From NIOZ-UU13 sp035528395 (GTDB taxonomy: Bacteria > Planctomycetota > Phycisphaerae > Sedimentisphaerales > Anaerobacaceae): a DNA stretch of 64,000 nt. The DNA is taken from positions 28,351 through 92,350 of the forward strand of contig DATKYR010000190.1 in NCBI GenBank assembly GCA_035528395.1, in the 5' to 3' direction. A program made the translations under genes and the position numbers. Positions 17,617 through 25,404 of the stretch are shown piece after piece. Below the pieces are notes generated by a model. The model ran no database searches. It saw nothing but the letters and a program-made list of their open reading frames with translations, and was not told where the DNA came from. The first letter of the stretch is position 1, and the number at the start of each line of letters is the position of its first letter.

Positions 17617-17694
17617 CAAACCATTTAGACTATACCTTATTTGCGAGAAAACCGTAGTTATGGGACCTGCATCCTGTGCCCGTGAGGCGTGATG

Positions 17695-17748
17695 GTAGGG
17701 GCAGGCCTGTGTGCCTGCCCAGGGCAACCACACTGGGTTGCCCCCTAC
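17695..17748. repeat. Branched palindrome GTAGGGGC...GCCCCCTAC
   Basis: Outer arms GTAGGGG and CCCCTAC enclose two hairpins, GGCAGGCCTGTGTGCCTGCC-like and GGGCAACCACACTGGGTTGCCC-like. The transcript could fold as a three-way junction. The simpler relative GGTGGGGCAAGCCCCACC sits at 42065-42082. Confidence 0.7.
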
Positions 17749-17857
17749 AGCCTGCGTGTGGGATTTTCGGTGCGGGATGGGTATCACAGCAAGTTTAATG
17801 TAAAACGCCTCTTGTTTATAGCCGAATTATATATATATTTTCTAAAGAGAGGTTGAT

Positions 17858-18751
17858 ATGAATAAGGTGATGTTACTGCGCGGGGACGAGCCGGAGAAAA
17901 TCCTGCAAACCGCGATTGATAAAAAAGTACCTGCTATAATGTCATATTTGTCCAAAGACAAATGGCACGTTGCAAAGGTACTGTTGACCGGGCTTGTGGA
18001 GGACAGGCTAACTGTAGACAGTGCCGCCCCGAAGAAGAAGCAGCACCCGGTAAATATACAGGCTAATCAGCCGGTCGGCATATCGTTCAAATATGAATAC
18101 GGCAAGTTTGTTTTTGATACGACTGTGCTTGGTTTTGAGTCGTCGTCCAGCCCGGAGGCTGACGAGGGATGGGGCGGAACGATGATACTTGCGGTGCCGG
18201 GACGGATAGAAGTTGTCCAGAGGAGAAGTTATTACCGTGTTAATGTGCCCGAATCACTGAAGGTAAAGGTGATAATGTGGCATCGCAGCGGCAGACATGA
18301 GGCAAAAAAACAGATACAGGATGCTGCAGAGGATATTCACAATTATTGCCAGGGCAGGCTTGTTGACATTTCCGCCGGCGGTGCGCAGGTTGTAGTTTCG
18401 TACTCAGACGAGGCGGGCTGTCCTGAATCTGTCAGGCAGGAGTCTAAAGGCAATACGTCCAGGACTTTTTGTGCCGGTGAGCTGGACTTCAAGAAAGGTC
18501 AGTTTGTTGGGATGCGATTTACACCTATGCCTTATGAAATGCCATTGGTCGTTAGTGCCCAGATTCGAAATATCCTGCCGACCGCAGACGGCAAGAGCGC
18601 CTCTTTTGGATTGCAGATTGTTGGTCTGGAAGCAAGTCCCGAAGGTCATGAAGTTCTGGCGCGGCTTATTGGTATTGTCGAGCAGTATTACCAGATAAAT
18701 CAATCCGGCGCCAGGCGGCGGGATATACAGCCGGTTCGGAACACAGTGTAA
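17858..18751 (+). CDS. PilZ-domain protein (YcgR-like)
   Basis: Probably a cyclic di-GMP receptor. After an N-terminal YcgR-like beta domain (residues 1-120) the PilZ domain begins with the RxxxR-type motif in QRRSYYRVNVP (about residue 128). The second motif, D-x-S-x-x-G, appears as VDISAGGAQV about 45 residues later. Between the two motifs is an insertion rich in H, E and K. The protein has no transmembrane segment, so it is cytoplasmic. The gene stands alone between divergent and convergent neighbours. What it controls (motility, surface polysaccharide) is unknown. Confidence 0.85.
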   Translation: MNKVMLLRGDEPEKILQTAIDKKVPAIMSYLSKDKWHVAKVLLTGLVEDRLTVDSAAPKKKQHPVNIQANQPVGISFKYEYGKFVFDTTVLGFESSSSPEADEGWGGTMILAVPGRIEVVQRRSYYRVNVPESLKVKVIMWHRSGRHEAKKQIQDAAEDIHNYCQGRLVDISAGGAQVVVSYSDEAGCPESVRQESKGNTSRTFCAGELDFKKGQFVGMRFTPMPYEMPLVVSAQIRNILPTADGKSASFGLQIVGLEASPEGHEVLARLIGIVEQYYQINQSGARRRDIQPVRNTV

Positions 18752-18806
18752 CACACAGGCCGGAGCCGCCCGGATTCTCTTTATCTATCTATAACCCCCA
18801 GCACAA

Positions 18807-18987
18807 GTTAGAATATTAGGAAATCAGGGTATCAGGAAATCAGGGTGGAGGATATCAGAGATCCAGGATACCAGAAAAAAAATCTCGCTGTGCATTTATA
18901 CTGCGCAGTTGACCTGAAATCCTGGTAACCTGATACCCACTACCTGATACCCACTACCTGATACCCTCCCTGATAACCTGGTACCCT
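18807..18987. repeat. Tandem and inverted TATCAGG/CCTGATA repeats
   Basis: The left half has repeated ATCAGGGTATCAGGAAATCAGGG-like units and the right half their complement, ACCTGATACCCACT repeated with a 14-bp (2x7) period, e.g. CCTGATACCCACTA twice in 18920-18965. The two halves could pair over the intervening 60 bp. The region separates the convergent PilZ gene and pssA. Confidence 0.8.
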
Positions 18988-18990
18988 TCT

Positions 18991-19941
18991 TTAGGTGATA
19001 TCGTCCTGGTCGGCTATTTGGCCATTGTCAACAGTCGTCAAAGCTGAATTTGCTGCCGAGACGAGATTGTGCTTATTGCGGATTACTTTGTAGTAAAACC
19101 ATTTCAAAAAGCTGCTCGCCGCAAAGCCGCAGAAAATCAGCACTAAAGCCGCATACTGTATGTTCAAGATAACAAATGCCAGGAGCAACAGCACCCTCAT
19201 AAGGTACGCAAATGGCTTCTTGCCCTTTAGGTACTGATTGAGGATGTGCGGATATCGAATCCTGCTGACCATCAGCACCGCAACGCCCAGGGCCAGAAAC
19301 GGCAGGGCATAAATAATTACATTCAGGCTCGGAAGTGTTTCCTGATGGAGTATTACCAGGCTGACTATTACCCCCGCAGCGGCGGGCGTGGGCAGACCTA
19401 CAAAGCTCATGTGGGCGGATTCGTCCTCCTCGTTTTCCACATTGAACCTTGCTAATCGAATGGCCGCACAGCTTATATATCCTGCCGCTGCCACCCAGAT
19501 GAAACGTTGGAGAAAAGTTTCTATGGCGGGATTAAGCCCGGCAAACTCGGCCAGCTTGTATTCCAGAACTTTCAGCATCAAAAATGCCGGCGCCACACCG
19601 AAGCTGATTATATCGCAGAGGCTGTCGAGCTGGCCGCCAAAGCTGGAGGTGCTCTTGTGCATTCGTGCCAGTCGGCCGTCGAGCATGTCGGCAATCATTG
19701 CCAGAAGTATCATGTAGCCTGACATCGCAAAGTAAGAAAACTGCCCGATGCCGAGCTTTGCACCTTTGCCTGCAAAGACAATGGCCGTGAAGCCGCATAC
19801 GCCGTTGAGAATTGTTATCAGCGACGGCAGGATGGCAATGTACTTTAACCTTTGCCTTCGCACACGCCGCAGCAGACTCTTTTTGGCCGTGCTGCGGCCG
19901 ACTACCCCCTTAGGAGCAGATTCGGTTTTTAATCTCGGCAT
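18991..19941 (-). CDS. pssA: CDP-diacylglycerol-serine O-phosphatidyltransferase
   Basis: Makes phosphatidylserine from CDP-diacylglycerol and serine at the inner membrane. The CDP-alcohol phosphatidyltransferase signature DG-x2-AR-x8-G-x3-D-x3-D is complete in DGRLARMHKS and GGQLDSLCD. About eight hydrophobic segments follow the PSLITILNGVCG start. The ATG at 19941 is chosen, because upstream codons fall in the adjacent 150-bp repeat element. The length is 316 residues. psd lies immediately upstream on the same strand, so the two consecutive steps of phosphatidylethanolamine synthesis are together. Confidence 0.95.
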   Translation of the reverse strand: MPRLKTESAPKGVVGRSTAKKSLLRRVRRQRLKYIAILPSLITILNGVCGFTAIVFAGKGAKLGIGQFSYFAMSGYMILLAMIADMLDGRLARMHKSTSSFGGQLDSLCDIISFGVAPAFLMLKVLEYKLAEFAGLNPAIETFLQRFIWVAAAGYISCAAIRLARFNVENEEDESAHMSFVGLPTPAAAGVIVSLVILHQETLPSLNVIIYALPFLALGVAVLMVSRIRYPHILNQYLKGKKPFAYLMRVLLLLAFVILNIQYAALVLIFCGFAASSFLKWFYYKVIRNKHNLVSAANSALTTVDNGQIADQDDIT

Positions 19942-19962
19942 AACTCGTACCTCGTAATGGTT

Positions 19963-20114
19963 AATTAGTATCTGTTGAGGGAAACAAAAACTGACTATGT
20001 CACCCCTGCGAAAGAAGGGGTCCAGAGCGAAAAAGCTGGATTCCCGCTGGAGTTTATCCCGCACACGATGCGGGGCGGGAATGACAAATACTGTTTCCGC
20101 AACAAGAACTAATT
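19963..20114. mobile_element. 150-bp terminal-inverted-repeat element, copy 2 (inverted)
   Basis: The reverse complement of copy 1 with only a few changes, ends AATTAGTATCTGTTGAGG and AACAAGAACTAATT. It occupies nearly the whole psd-pssA gap and ends 21 bp before the pssA start codon. It faces copy 3 on the other side of psd. Confidence 0.85.
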
Positions 20115-20120
20115 AGTGAA

Positions 20121-20155
20121 TCGACTACTACTCACCTCTCACTATTTACTACTCA
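20121..20155. repeat. Heptamer array holding the psd stop codon
   Basis: Units of 7 bp (GACTACT, ACTCACC, TCTCACT, ATTTACT, ACTCACC) fill 20123-20157. Read on the minus strand they are GGTGAGT, AGTAAAT and so on. The psd stop TAG (20149-20151) and its last two codons lie in the first unit. Confidence 0.75.
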
Positions 20156-21000
20156 CCAATTTCGTATTTCACCAATGGTGTCAGGCCTGCTTTGACTTTA
20201 TCGCCTATTTGGACCAGGCACTTTACACCCGCCGCTGGCGGGTATCGCTCGGAACCCGGCGTTGCTGCCTCACGAAGGGGCACGTACAATTCTGTTCTGG
20301 AGCCGAATTTTATCATCCCGAATTTCTGACCGCCGGTCAATTCCTTGCCCGCCACTTTATCGCAAACGATTCGCCGGGCAATCGCTCCACTTATTTGCCG
20401 GACAATCAGTCTGTCTTGTGGGCTGTCGGTTCTGACCAGGTGCAGGTCATTGGACTCATTGACCCGGCCGGACTGCGGATTCATTGCGTTTTTGTATTTG
20501 CCTTTTCGATAGGTGATTTTTTCGACTTTGACATTGCACGGAGCGCGATTAATGTGGGTATCGAAAATGCTCAGAAATATCCCGATACGCAGTGCAGCTC
20601 CGCCCCCCACTTCTTGCTTTCGCAAGAAAGCAGGGGGGTCATCTACCCCGTTAGAGCCTTTGTCCTCCCTGTCTCTAACGAGTAAAAAGTCTAACATGGG
20701 GTCTCTAACGGGATCTACCGTCTCGATGTCGGTAACCTGGCCGTCGGCGGGCGCTAACAGAAGGTTCCTGTCCGAAGGACACCGGCGCTCAGGGTCGCGG
20801 AAAAACATCAAAGACCATATTAAAACAGCGGCCAAAAGTGCTTCTATCGAAATAATGCCCCCCCCCACGCTTGTCTGCGCAAGCAGACGTGGGGGCAAAA
20901 CCGCCCTTGTGCCTAATAGAATGGCAAACATTAACGCAAGTACTAAAACAGGGTAGATAACCACCTGCGGCCAGCCATATTTTGTCAGCGGAATTCTCAT
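20149..21000 (-). CDS. psd: Phosphatidylserine decarboxylase with two in-frame palindrome insertions
   Basis: Decarboxylates phosphatidylserine to phosphatidylethanolamine. It is a pyruvoyl enzyme made by self-cleavage, here expected at the G-S bond of KFGSRTELYVP near residue 255. Other family parts are FFRDPER, LLAPADGQV and FDTHINRAP. Two segments look foreign. Residues 36-48 (PPRLLAQTSVGGG) follow the first membrane helix. Residues about 97-133, ending PPAFLRKQEVGGG, sit between the PADGQV strand and the conserved IGIFLS strand, where other Psd proteins have a short loop. Both are encoded by palindromic DNA. The SD (AGGAC) lies in the flanking repeat element. Confidence 0.9.
   Translation of the reverse strand: MRIPLTKYGWPQVVIYPVLVLALMFAILLGTRAVLPPRLLAQTSVGGGIISIEALLAAVLIWSLMFFRDPERRCPSDRNLLLAPADGQVTDIETVDPVRDPMLDFLLVRDREDKGSNGVDDPPAFLRKQEVGGGAALRIGIFLSIFDTHINRAPCNVKVEKITYRKGKYKNAMNPQSGRVNESNDLHLVRTDSPQDRLIVRQISGAIARRIVCDKVAGKELTGGQKFGMIKFGSRTELYVPLREAATPGSERYPPAAGVKCLVQIGDKVKAGLTPLVKYEIGE
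20602..20712. repeat. In-frame palindromic insertion 2 within psd
   Basis: About 111 bp (37 codons) made of two parts: a palindrome with C6/G6 ends around CTTGCTTTCGCAAG (20602-20639), and a CCCCGTTAGAG...CTCTAACGGG inverted repeat like those between genes (20651-20712). The whole keeps the psd frame open. Confidence 0.8.
20857..20895. repeat. In-frame palindromic insertion 1 within psd
   Basis: About 39 bp (13 codons) with arms CCCCCAC and GTGGGGG around GCTTGTCTGCGCAAGC. The build is the same as the C-run/G-run palindrome of insertion 2. It is read in the same frame and gives a matching peptide. Confidence 0.8.
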
Positions 21001-21152
21001 AATTATGTCCTGTTGTGGAAACAGTATTTGTCATTCCCGCGAAACCTGTCCTGAGCAGAGTCGAAGGAGCGGGAATCCAGTTTTTCGCTCTGTACCCCTG
21101 CTTTCGCAGGGGCGACATCGTCGATTTTCGTTTTCCGCAACAGATACTAATT
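21001..21152. mobile_element. 150-bp terminal-inverted-repeat element, copy 3
   Basis: Ends AATTATGTCCTGTTGTGGAAA and TTTTCCGCAACAGATACTAATT. The middle differs from copies 1, 2 and 4: the first hairpin reads CCCGCGAAACCTGTCC...GGAGCGGG in place of the GCCCCGCATC hairpin. It touches the psd start codon and supplies its ribosome-binding site. Confidence 0.8.
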
Positions 21153-21331
21153 GGTTAATGTTGGGATTTTTAATGCTGGATGCTCGCAGTGACTGAATGC
21201 AAAGTCGAATATGGAATGGGAAAAATCCCGCATAAATTGCAGGACTAAATATGGAATAAGAAACCCGCATGGAACGTTGGAGGGCATTGAGTCTGTATAA
21301 ACGTCCGTGAACTCAAAGCGTATAACCAACT

Positions 21332-22297
21332 CTATTTTAACTCAAGGAGTTTGGCCAGAACTTCATCTTCAACTATGAAGGCTGTTCCGTGTTTGGTACC
21401 GGGAGGGAAGGACAGCTTATCAGTAATTGACTCCCAATTCTTGAAGTCCTTCGACCTTAGGCCTTCGTACCGATGACGTGTGTATCCATCATAATATAAA
21501 TACCAATAGTCGTCGATTTTCAGGGCGGTCGGGCCTTCGACCCAGTCGGGCGAAATCGGGTCAGACGCATGGCCGTATGGCCCTTCCAGTTTATCACTGT
21601 AAGCAATACGGATATTCTTCTTTGCCACAGGCTCTTTCGTCTCATCTTTGAGGAACATTACATACCTGTCGCCGTCCTTGATGATTGTGGCATCAATCAC
21701 ATTAAAGCCCTCATCATAGAAAAGCTCAGCCCTGGAGTAGGTCTGGAAGTCCTTAGTTGTAACGCAGTAGATTCTGTGATTTAGCTGTTTCCCTCTATCT
21801 CTGTCACCCGTGTTTTCGGTTCCGGCAAATCGGCCGGGGATTGTTGTGGACCAATAGATGAGGTACTTTTTGCTCGTGGAGTCATAAAAAATCTCGGGCG
21901 CCCAGCAGTTCATCGCCGTTGGCTCATGCTCCATAACAGGAATATATTTCTGTTCGGACCATTTGATGAGGTCTTTGGAGTGAGCGATTCCGATACCTTT
22001 TTCCCGCCAGCTACTGGTCCAGACCATATGAAAAGAGCCGTCTGGCCCGCGGCAGATACACGGGTCGCGCATCAGCTTGCCTCCGACCTGCGGCTTAAGA
22101 AACGACCGGTCGTTTTGTAACGCAGTCCACTTCAGGCCATCGTGACTGTATGCCAGGTGCAGGCCGTCCTGGCCGTTGTCTTTGAAGTAAGAGAACAAGT
22201 AGTTCGCCCCGGCCCTCGCCTGTTTTTCCTCGGCCAGGCCTATTGAGTTGAAAATGCAGGCTATCAGAATAGCTGCTATCAGCAGATTTCTATTCAA
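21332..22297 (-). CDS. Secreted GH43-like five-bladed propeller hydrolase
   Basis: A 321-residue protein with signal peptide (LLIAAILIACIFNSIGLA) and a five-bladed propeller of the GH43/GH32/GH117 type. Blade motifs are HLAYSHDGLKW, MRDPCICRGPDGSFHMVWTS, NCWAPEIFYD, FNVIDATIIKDG and WVEGPTALKIDDYWYLYYD. These include the expected acid residues (D of RDP, E of APE or VEGP). The start is TTG at 22297 with a strong AGGAGG eight bases upstream. The substrate cannot be assigned, and it could be an arabinosidase, xylosidase or galactosidase. Confidence 0.82.
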   Translation of the reverse strand: MNRNLLIAAILIACIFNSIGLAEEKQARAGANYLFSYFKDNGQDGLHLAYSHDGLKWTALQNDRSFLKPQVGGKLMRDPCICRGPDGSFHMVWTSSWREKGIGIAHSKDLIKWSEQKYIPVMEHEPTAMNCWAPEIFYDSTSKKYLIYWSTTIPGRFAGTENTGDRDRGKQLNHRIYCVTTKDFQTYSRAELFYDEGFNVIDATIIKDGDRYVMFLKDETKEPVAKKNIRIAYSDKLEGPYGHASDPISPDWVEGPTALKIDDYWYLYYDGYTRHRYEGLRSKDFKNWESITDKLSFPPGTKHGTAFIVEDEVLAKLLELK

Positions 22298-22598
22298 AAC
22301 GAAGTCCTCCTAAGAAAACAAGGAATATTGTCAGTTGTTTTTTAGATTTATCTTCTTGCAGGGGCGCCACAGCAACCAAAATATCAATTCTCGTCAAAAC
22401 ATCTTAGTGTACAAGGAGCAAGAGCACAAGGGATAAATGCACAAGGTCAAGCCCCGGCTGATATTACCGGGACAGGCAGGAAATGTCGAATCCCGGTTAA
22501 AGCCATCGGGACAGGTATTGAATTGAATATCTCCCCCTCCCTTTAAGCACTCACTACTAAACAGTTCTCCTATGTCGAGCTGTGTCAATCAGTGTCGC
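22298..22598. other. Intergenic region with degenerate repeat fragments
   Basis: No gene seen in these 301 bp. GGGACAGGCAGGAAATGTCG (22469-22488) recurs at 61246-61265 as GGGACAGGCAAGAAATATCG. The stretch 22530-22560 is the reverse complement of the GTAGTGAGTGCTTAAA region at 28326-28360. Confidence 0.6.
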
Positions 22599-23471
22599 TT
22601 AGTCCCACCTGAATTCTGTTTGAGTTTCTCCAAGCAAGTCCTGCATCCGCTTCTTTACATTCTCATTCTTGAATTTATCATCCCTCCACCTTGAAATCTC
22701 AGATCTGCTTTCTCTGAGCCGTTTTTGCAGCTCATTAAGCCACCTAAGGAGCCGTTCGTATGCTATTTGCTTTCTCCTGACAATCAGGTCAAACCTGCCG
22801 GCAACCACATCTTCCAGCTCAGCGATTAATTTGTTCTTTTCTCTGTCACTCTGTGCAGCCTTGATATTCTTGACCAGCTCATCTCTTGTTTTTTTCAGTT
22901 TCAAATCTTCTATAAGGACCTCAGCTAATTCAGGATTTCTTCTTCCCTCTTCAATAATTCGTCCATATTTTTTCAAGGCGAGCTCGTATTTCTCTGCATA
23001 AAGGTCCGGGTTTGTGTCTTTTAATTTAGCCAACTCCTGGGCTTCCTTGGGGTCAAACTTTTCAAGCGATTCAATAAATTCTGCACGTCTCCTCTTCCCC
23101 CAGTTGTCTATACGTTCCCTGATTATCTTGCCGAACTCCTCACGGCCGTGCCTTCTAAGCTCGATGCTGAACTGGTTTGGGTCTTTCTCGCGTAACCGGG
23201 CCAATTCCTTTGCCTTTTCCGGGTTGCTTTCCTGCAGGCTCTTCATAACGCGGTCAATTTCCTCATCTGTTGGTTCGAACCTTCTTGAACCCCGTCCCGG
23301 CCCCGGCCCTCGTCCGGGCCCCGGTCTCGGTCCCCTTCCTGGTCCTCTTGGTCCATCCTCGGTCCAGATGCTTTGTTCATCCTTCTTTTCTTCAGCCGAA
23401 CAGGGCAGGACGATAACTGCCGTGATGATCGCCATGACCATAACCAAAATAATTCTGCGACTTAACTCCAT
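22599..23471 (-). CDS. Secreted charged coiled-coil protein with G/P/R-rich linker
   Basis: Not a family I can name. Signal peptide (IILVMVMAIITAVIVLPCSA), then a linker of G, P and R repeats (GPGRGPRPGPGRG, about residues 43-65). A helical region of about 220 residues rich in E, K and R follows, with two similar segments (NPEKAKELARLREKDPNQF and DPKEAQELAKLKDTNPDLY). It ends in long coiled-coil-like heptads. It is four bases from a TM gene that follows an ECF sigma factor, so it is probably a periplasmic part or output of that regulatory unit. ATG 23471 is chosen, with AAGGGA upstream. Confidence 0.7.
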   Translation of the reverse strand: MELSRRIILVMVMAIITAVIVLPCSAEEKKDEQSIWTEDGPRGPGRGPRPGPGRGPGPGRGSRRFEPTDEEIDRVMKSLQESNPEKAKELARLREKDPNQFSIELRRHGREEFGKIIRERIDNWGKRRRAEFIESLEKFDPKEAQELAKLKDTNPDLYAEKYELALKKYGRIIEEGRRNPELAEVLIEDLKLKKTRDELVKNIKAAQSDREKNKLIAELEDVVAGRFDLIVRRKQIAYERLLRWLNELQKRLRESRSEISRWRDDKFKNENVKKRMQDLLGETQTEFRWD

Positions 23472-23475
23472 TTTT

Positions 23476-24000
23476 CTATCCCTTCCAGAAATCACTGTTA
23501 TTAATTTCTATCAGCTCCATCTCTAATTCAGTTATTGTACTGTCGCCGTTGCCCTCGTCTTCTCCCGACTGCAGGGTCAGCAGCTCATCTTCAATCTGCT
23601 CAATTTCGGTAGTGAAAATCGCCAGGTCCGCGTCGGCGGCGGCAATATCATCACTGTCCCAGATTGCTGTGGGTATTATCGAGGTAAGTTGCATACCATT
23701 GGGTTTGCGGGGACTTTTTTGGAATAAATTCAGGCCTATCGCCGTGAGGAACATAACTGCTGCTGCGGCACAAGCCGCCTTGTAAGTTATGTGCTTAAAT
23801 ACATATGCTCTTCTTGCCGGCAGACGCATGGCGATTTCAGCCTTTATATTGGCTATGAGCATAGCATCAGGCTCGGGCGCAGGATGTTCACGGAGGATTT
23901 CTTCGGCCTTTTGAATATCCTCAACGTTCCTTTCAGCCTGCTCGGCATCCAGGAATTTCTCAAACAGCTCTTTCAAATTTTCCTGATTTTCATCGTTCAT
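23476..24000 (-). CDS. Probable anti-sigma factor, single-TM
   Basis: A 174-residue protein with an acidic cytoplasmic N-terminus, one membrane helix at about residues 72-92 (AACAAAAVMFLTAIGLNLF) and an acidic extracytoplasmic tail (ELLTLQSGEDEG). It is eight bases downstream of an ECF sigma factor. Position and topology suggest an anti-sigma factor, but no zinc-binding HxxxCxxC motif is present, so it would be of an unusual type. The assignment is by context. Confidence 0.6.
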   Translation of the reverse strand: MNDENQENLKELFEKFLDAEQAERNVEDIQKAEEILREHPAPEPDAMLIANIKAEIAMRLPARRAYVFKHITYKAACAAAAVMFLTAIGLNLFQKSPRKPNGMQLTSIIPTAIWDSDDIAAADADLAIFTTEIEQIEDELLTLQSGEDEGNGDSTITELEMELIEINNSDFWKG

Positions 24001-24007
24001 AATATTC

Positions 24008-24538
24008 TCACCTCATTAACTCCCGCAGTTTCTTTAGCCCTCGATGCAGCTTTGCCAACGTTGTGCCTATCGGCTCAGACCGCATTTGGGCTATTTCTTT
24101 GAAGCTCAGTTCTGAATAAAAACGCAGCATTATCAATTCTCTCGTATCCGTGTCCAGCCTTGTGAGCTGCATCTGTAACTTATCAATTTGCTCGTTGTTG
24201 GATTGTTTTGGCTCAGTAAAATGCGATTCAAGCTGCTCTTTTTGAACATCGAGTAATTTTTTCCGTCGCTGTTTGCTCCTTAAATAATCGTGAAAAATAT
24301 TAGCCGCTATTTTGAACAGCCAACCATCGAAGGAGCCGCCCTTGTAAGAAGCAATTTTCTCTACTAACTTGACAAATAGCTCGCTTAACAACTCGTCACT
24401 AAGGTCTTTATTGACCGTCAAACGGTAAAAATAACCGTAACATCGGCTTGCATACATATCGACTATCTGCGAAAAACACTTAGAATCCCTGTTCTTGCAG
24501 CCGATTATTATCTGGGCTAAGTCATCAGTTTTTGCCAT
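24008..24538 (-). CDS. ECF-type RNA polymerase sigma factor
   Basis: A 176-residue sigma-70 family protein with only regions 2 and 4. Region 2 has VDMYASRCYGYFYRLTVNKDLSDELLSELFVK and the DNA-melting part SFDGWLFKIAANIFHDYLR. Region 4 has LDTDTRELIMLRFYSELSFKEIAQ and the helix-turn-helix GTTLAKLHRGLKKLRE. Two short genes follow on the same strand with gaps of a few bases, giving a sigma/anti-sigma/secreted-protein operon. The signal it answers is unknown. Confidence 0.92.
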   Translation of the reverse strand: MAKTDDLAQIIIGCKNRDSKCFSQIVDMYASRCYGYFYRLTVNKDLSDELLSELFVKLVEKIASYKGGSFDGWLFKIAANIFHDYLRSKQRRKKLLDVQKEQLESHFTEPKQSNNEQIDKLQMQLTRLDTDTRELIMLRFYSELSFKEIAQMRSEPIGTTLAKLHRGLKKLRELMR

Positions 24539-24719
24539 TTTTAAGCGTTTTTACGTAAATAAAGACGGCTTGGGGAGACGATTTATTGCAAAAATCCACA
24601 AAAATCAACGTCCGGATAAAATTTGGTGGTCCTATATGGTGTCGTCTAATCCATTTTGAAGAAGAAAACAACGTATTGGCACCGTTGATAACCGGACAAA
24701 CCCATAGGGCCTCTGGCTT

Positions 24720-25025
24720 TTAACCAGGTAAAATGTCCTCTTCTTCCTCCTCCTGCTCATCGTCATCATCGGCCTTCCAACCGTCAGCTTCGTCAAGCTC
24801 ATTGATTTCACGCTGCATAAATTGGATGATTTTGTCCTGCAGAGGTGCCATTTTCCCGTACCACTTTAGCATTCCCTGATAGCTGGCCAACAGCATATCC
24901 AGGCGGATAAGCTGCCATTTGGCTATGCATTCCGGCTCCTTGATATTAGTAAACGGGTCGCATTTGAAGGTCCTTTTGTCGCCGGAACCCATCTCACAGA
25001 ATTCGCAATCTTTGCACTGTATCAT
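24720..25025 (-). CDS. Small Cys-rich protein of unknown function
   Basis: A 101-residue protein. The N-terminus has CKDCEFC followed by single cysteines near residues 22 and 33 (FKCDPF, PECIAK), which could bind a metal. A helical middle (MLLASYQGMLKWYGKMAPLQDKI) and a very acidic tail (ADDDDEQEEEEEDI) follow. Composition suggests a real cytoplasmic protein, and no function can be given. Confidence 0.65.
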   Translation of the reverse strand: MIQCKDCEFCEMGSGDKRTFKCDPFTNIKEPECIAKWQLIRLDMLLASYQGMLKWYGKMAPLQDKIIQFMQREINELDEADGWKADDDDEQEEEEEDILPG

Positions 25026-25241
25026 ATTTGCATCCCAATCTGGTTCGCCGAAAAACCAGCCTCTCGCAAAAGTATTACTAACGACGTGGCCCGGCTCTTT
25101 TTCATAATTGAACTGCGATCTTTTTGTTCGTGGTTTTTTTATTTTTATTTTTTACTTTTAAGTTCACTTATAATATCATACATTCCAACGGCTTAAAAGT
25201 ATATTGCAATAAACAATTTTTGTCTGTTTGTGGAGAAATAG

Positions 25242-25322
25242 ATGGCAAAACCGAGACGTAGGCGCAAAGTGGGCAGTAAAAAAAGACGCGCCCGCTGGAA
25301 AATAAGGCATAAAATAAGCTGA
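25242..25322 (+). CDS. 26-residue very basic peptide
   Basis: ATG 25242 to TGA 25320-25322 encodes 26 residues, 16 of them R, K or H, beginning MAKPRRRRKVGSKKRRAR. TGGAGAAATAG upstream contains a ribosome-binding site (GGAG, 7 bases before ATG). The composition resembles tiny ribosomal proteins such as those with an AURKAIP1/COX24 or bTHX-type basic tail. That is a composition argument only. Confidence 0.5.
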   Translation: MAKPRRRRKVGSKKRRARWKIRHKIS

Positions 25323-25338
25323 GTGTGAGCGACAAGAT

Positions 25339-25404
<66 letters not shown>

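Larger units (their letters stand above)
17523..17857. other. Intergenic region with two palindromic repeats (divergent promoters expected)
   Basis: A 335-bp gap between divergent genes. It holds the inverted repeat at 17567-17616 and the branched palindrome at 17695-17748. Before the PilZ gene there is an AT-rich TATATATAT tract and the ribosome-binding site AGAGAGG. No clear -35/-10 pair is called. Confidence 0.6.

Noticed and set aside
23272..23290. tRNA-like GGTTCGAAC motif
   Set aside because: It lies within a coding region and lacks the acceptor and anticodon arms.
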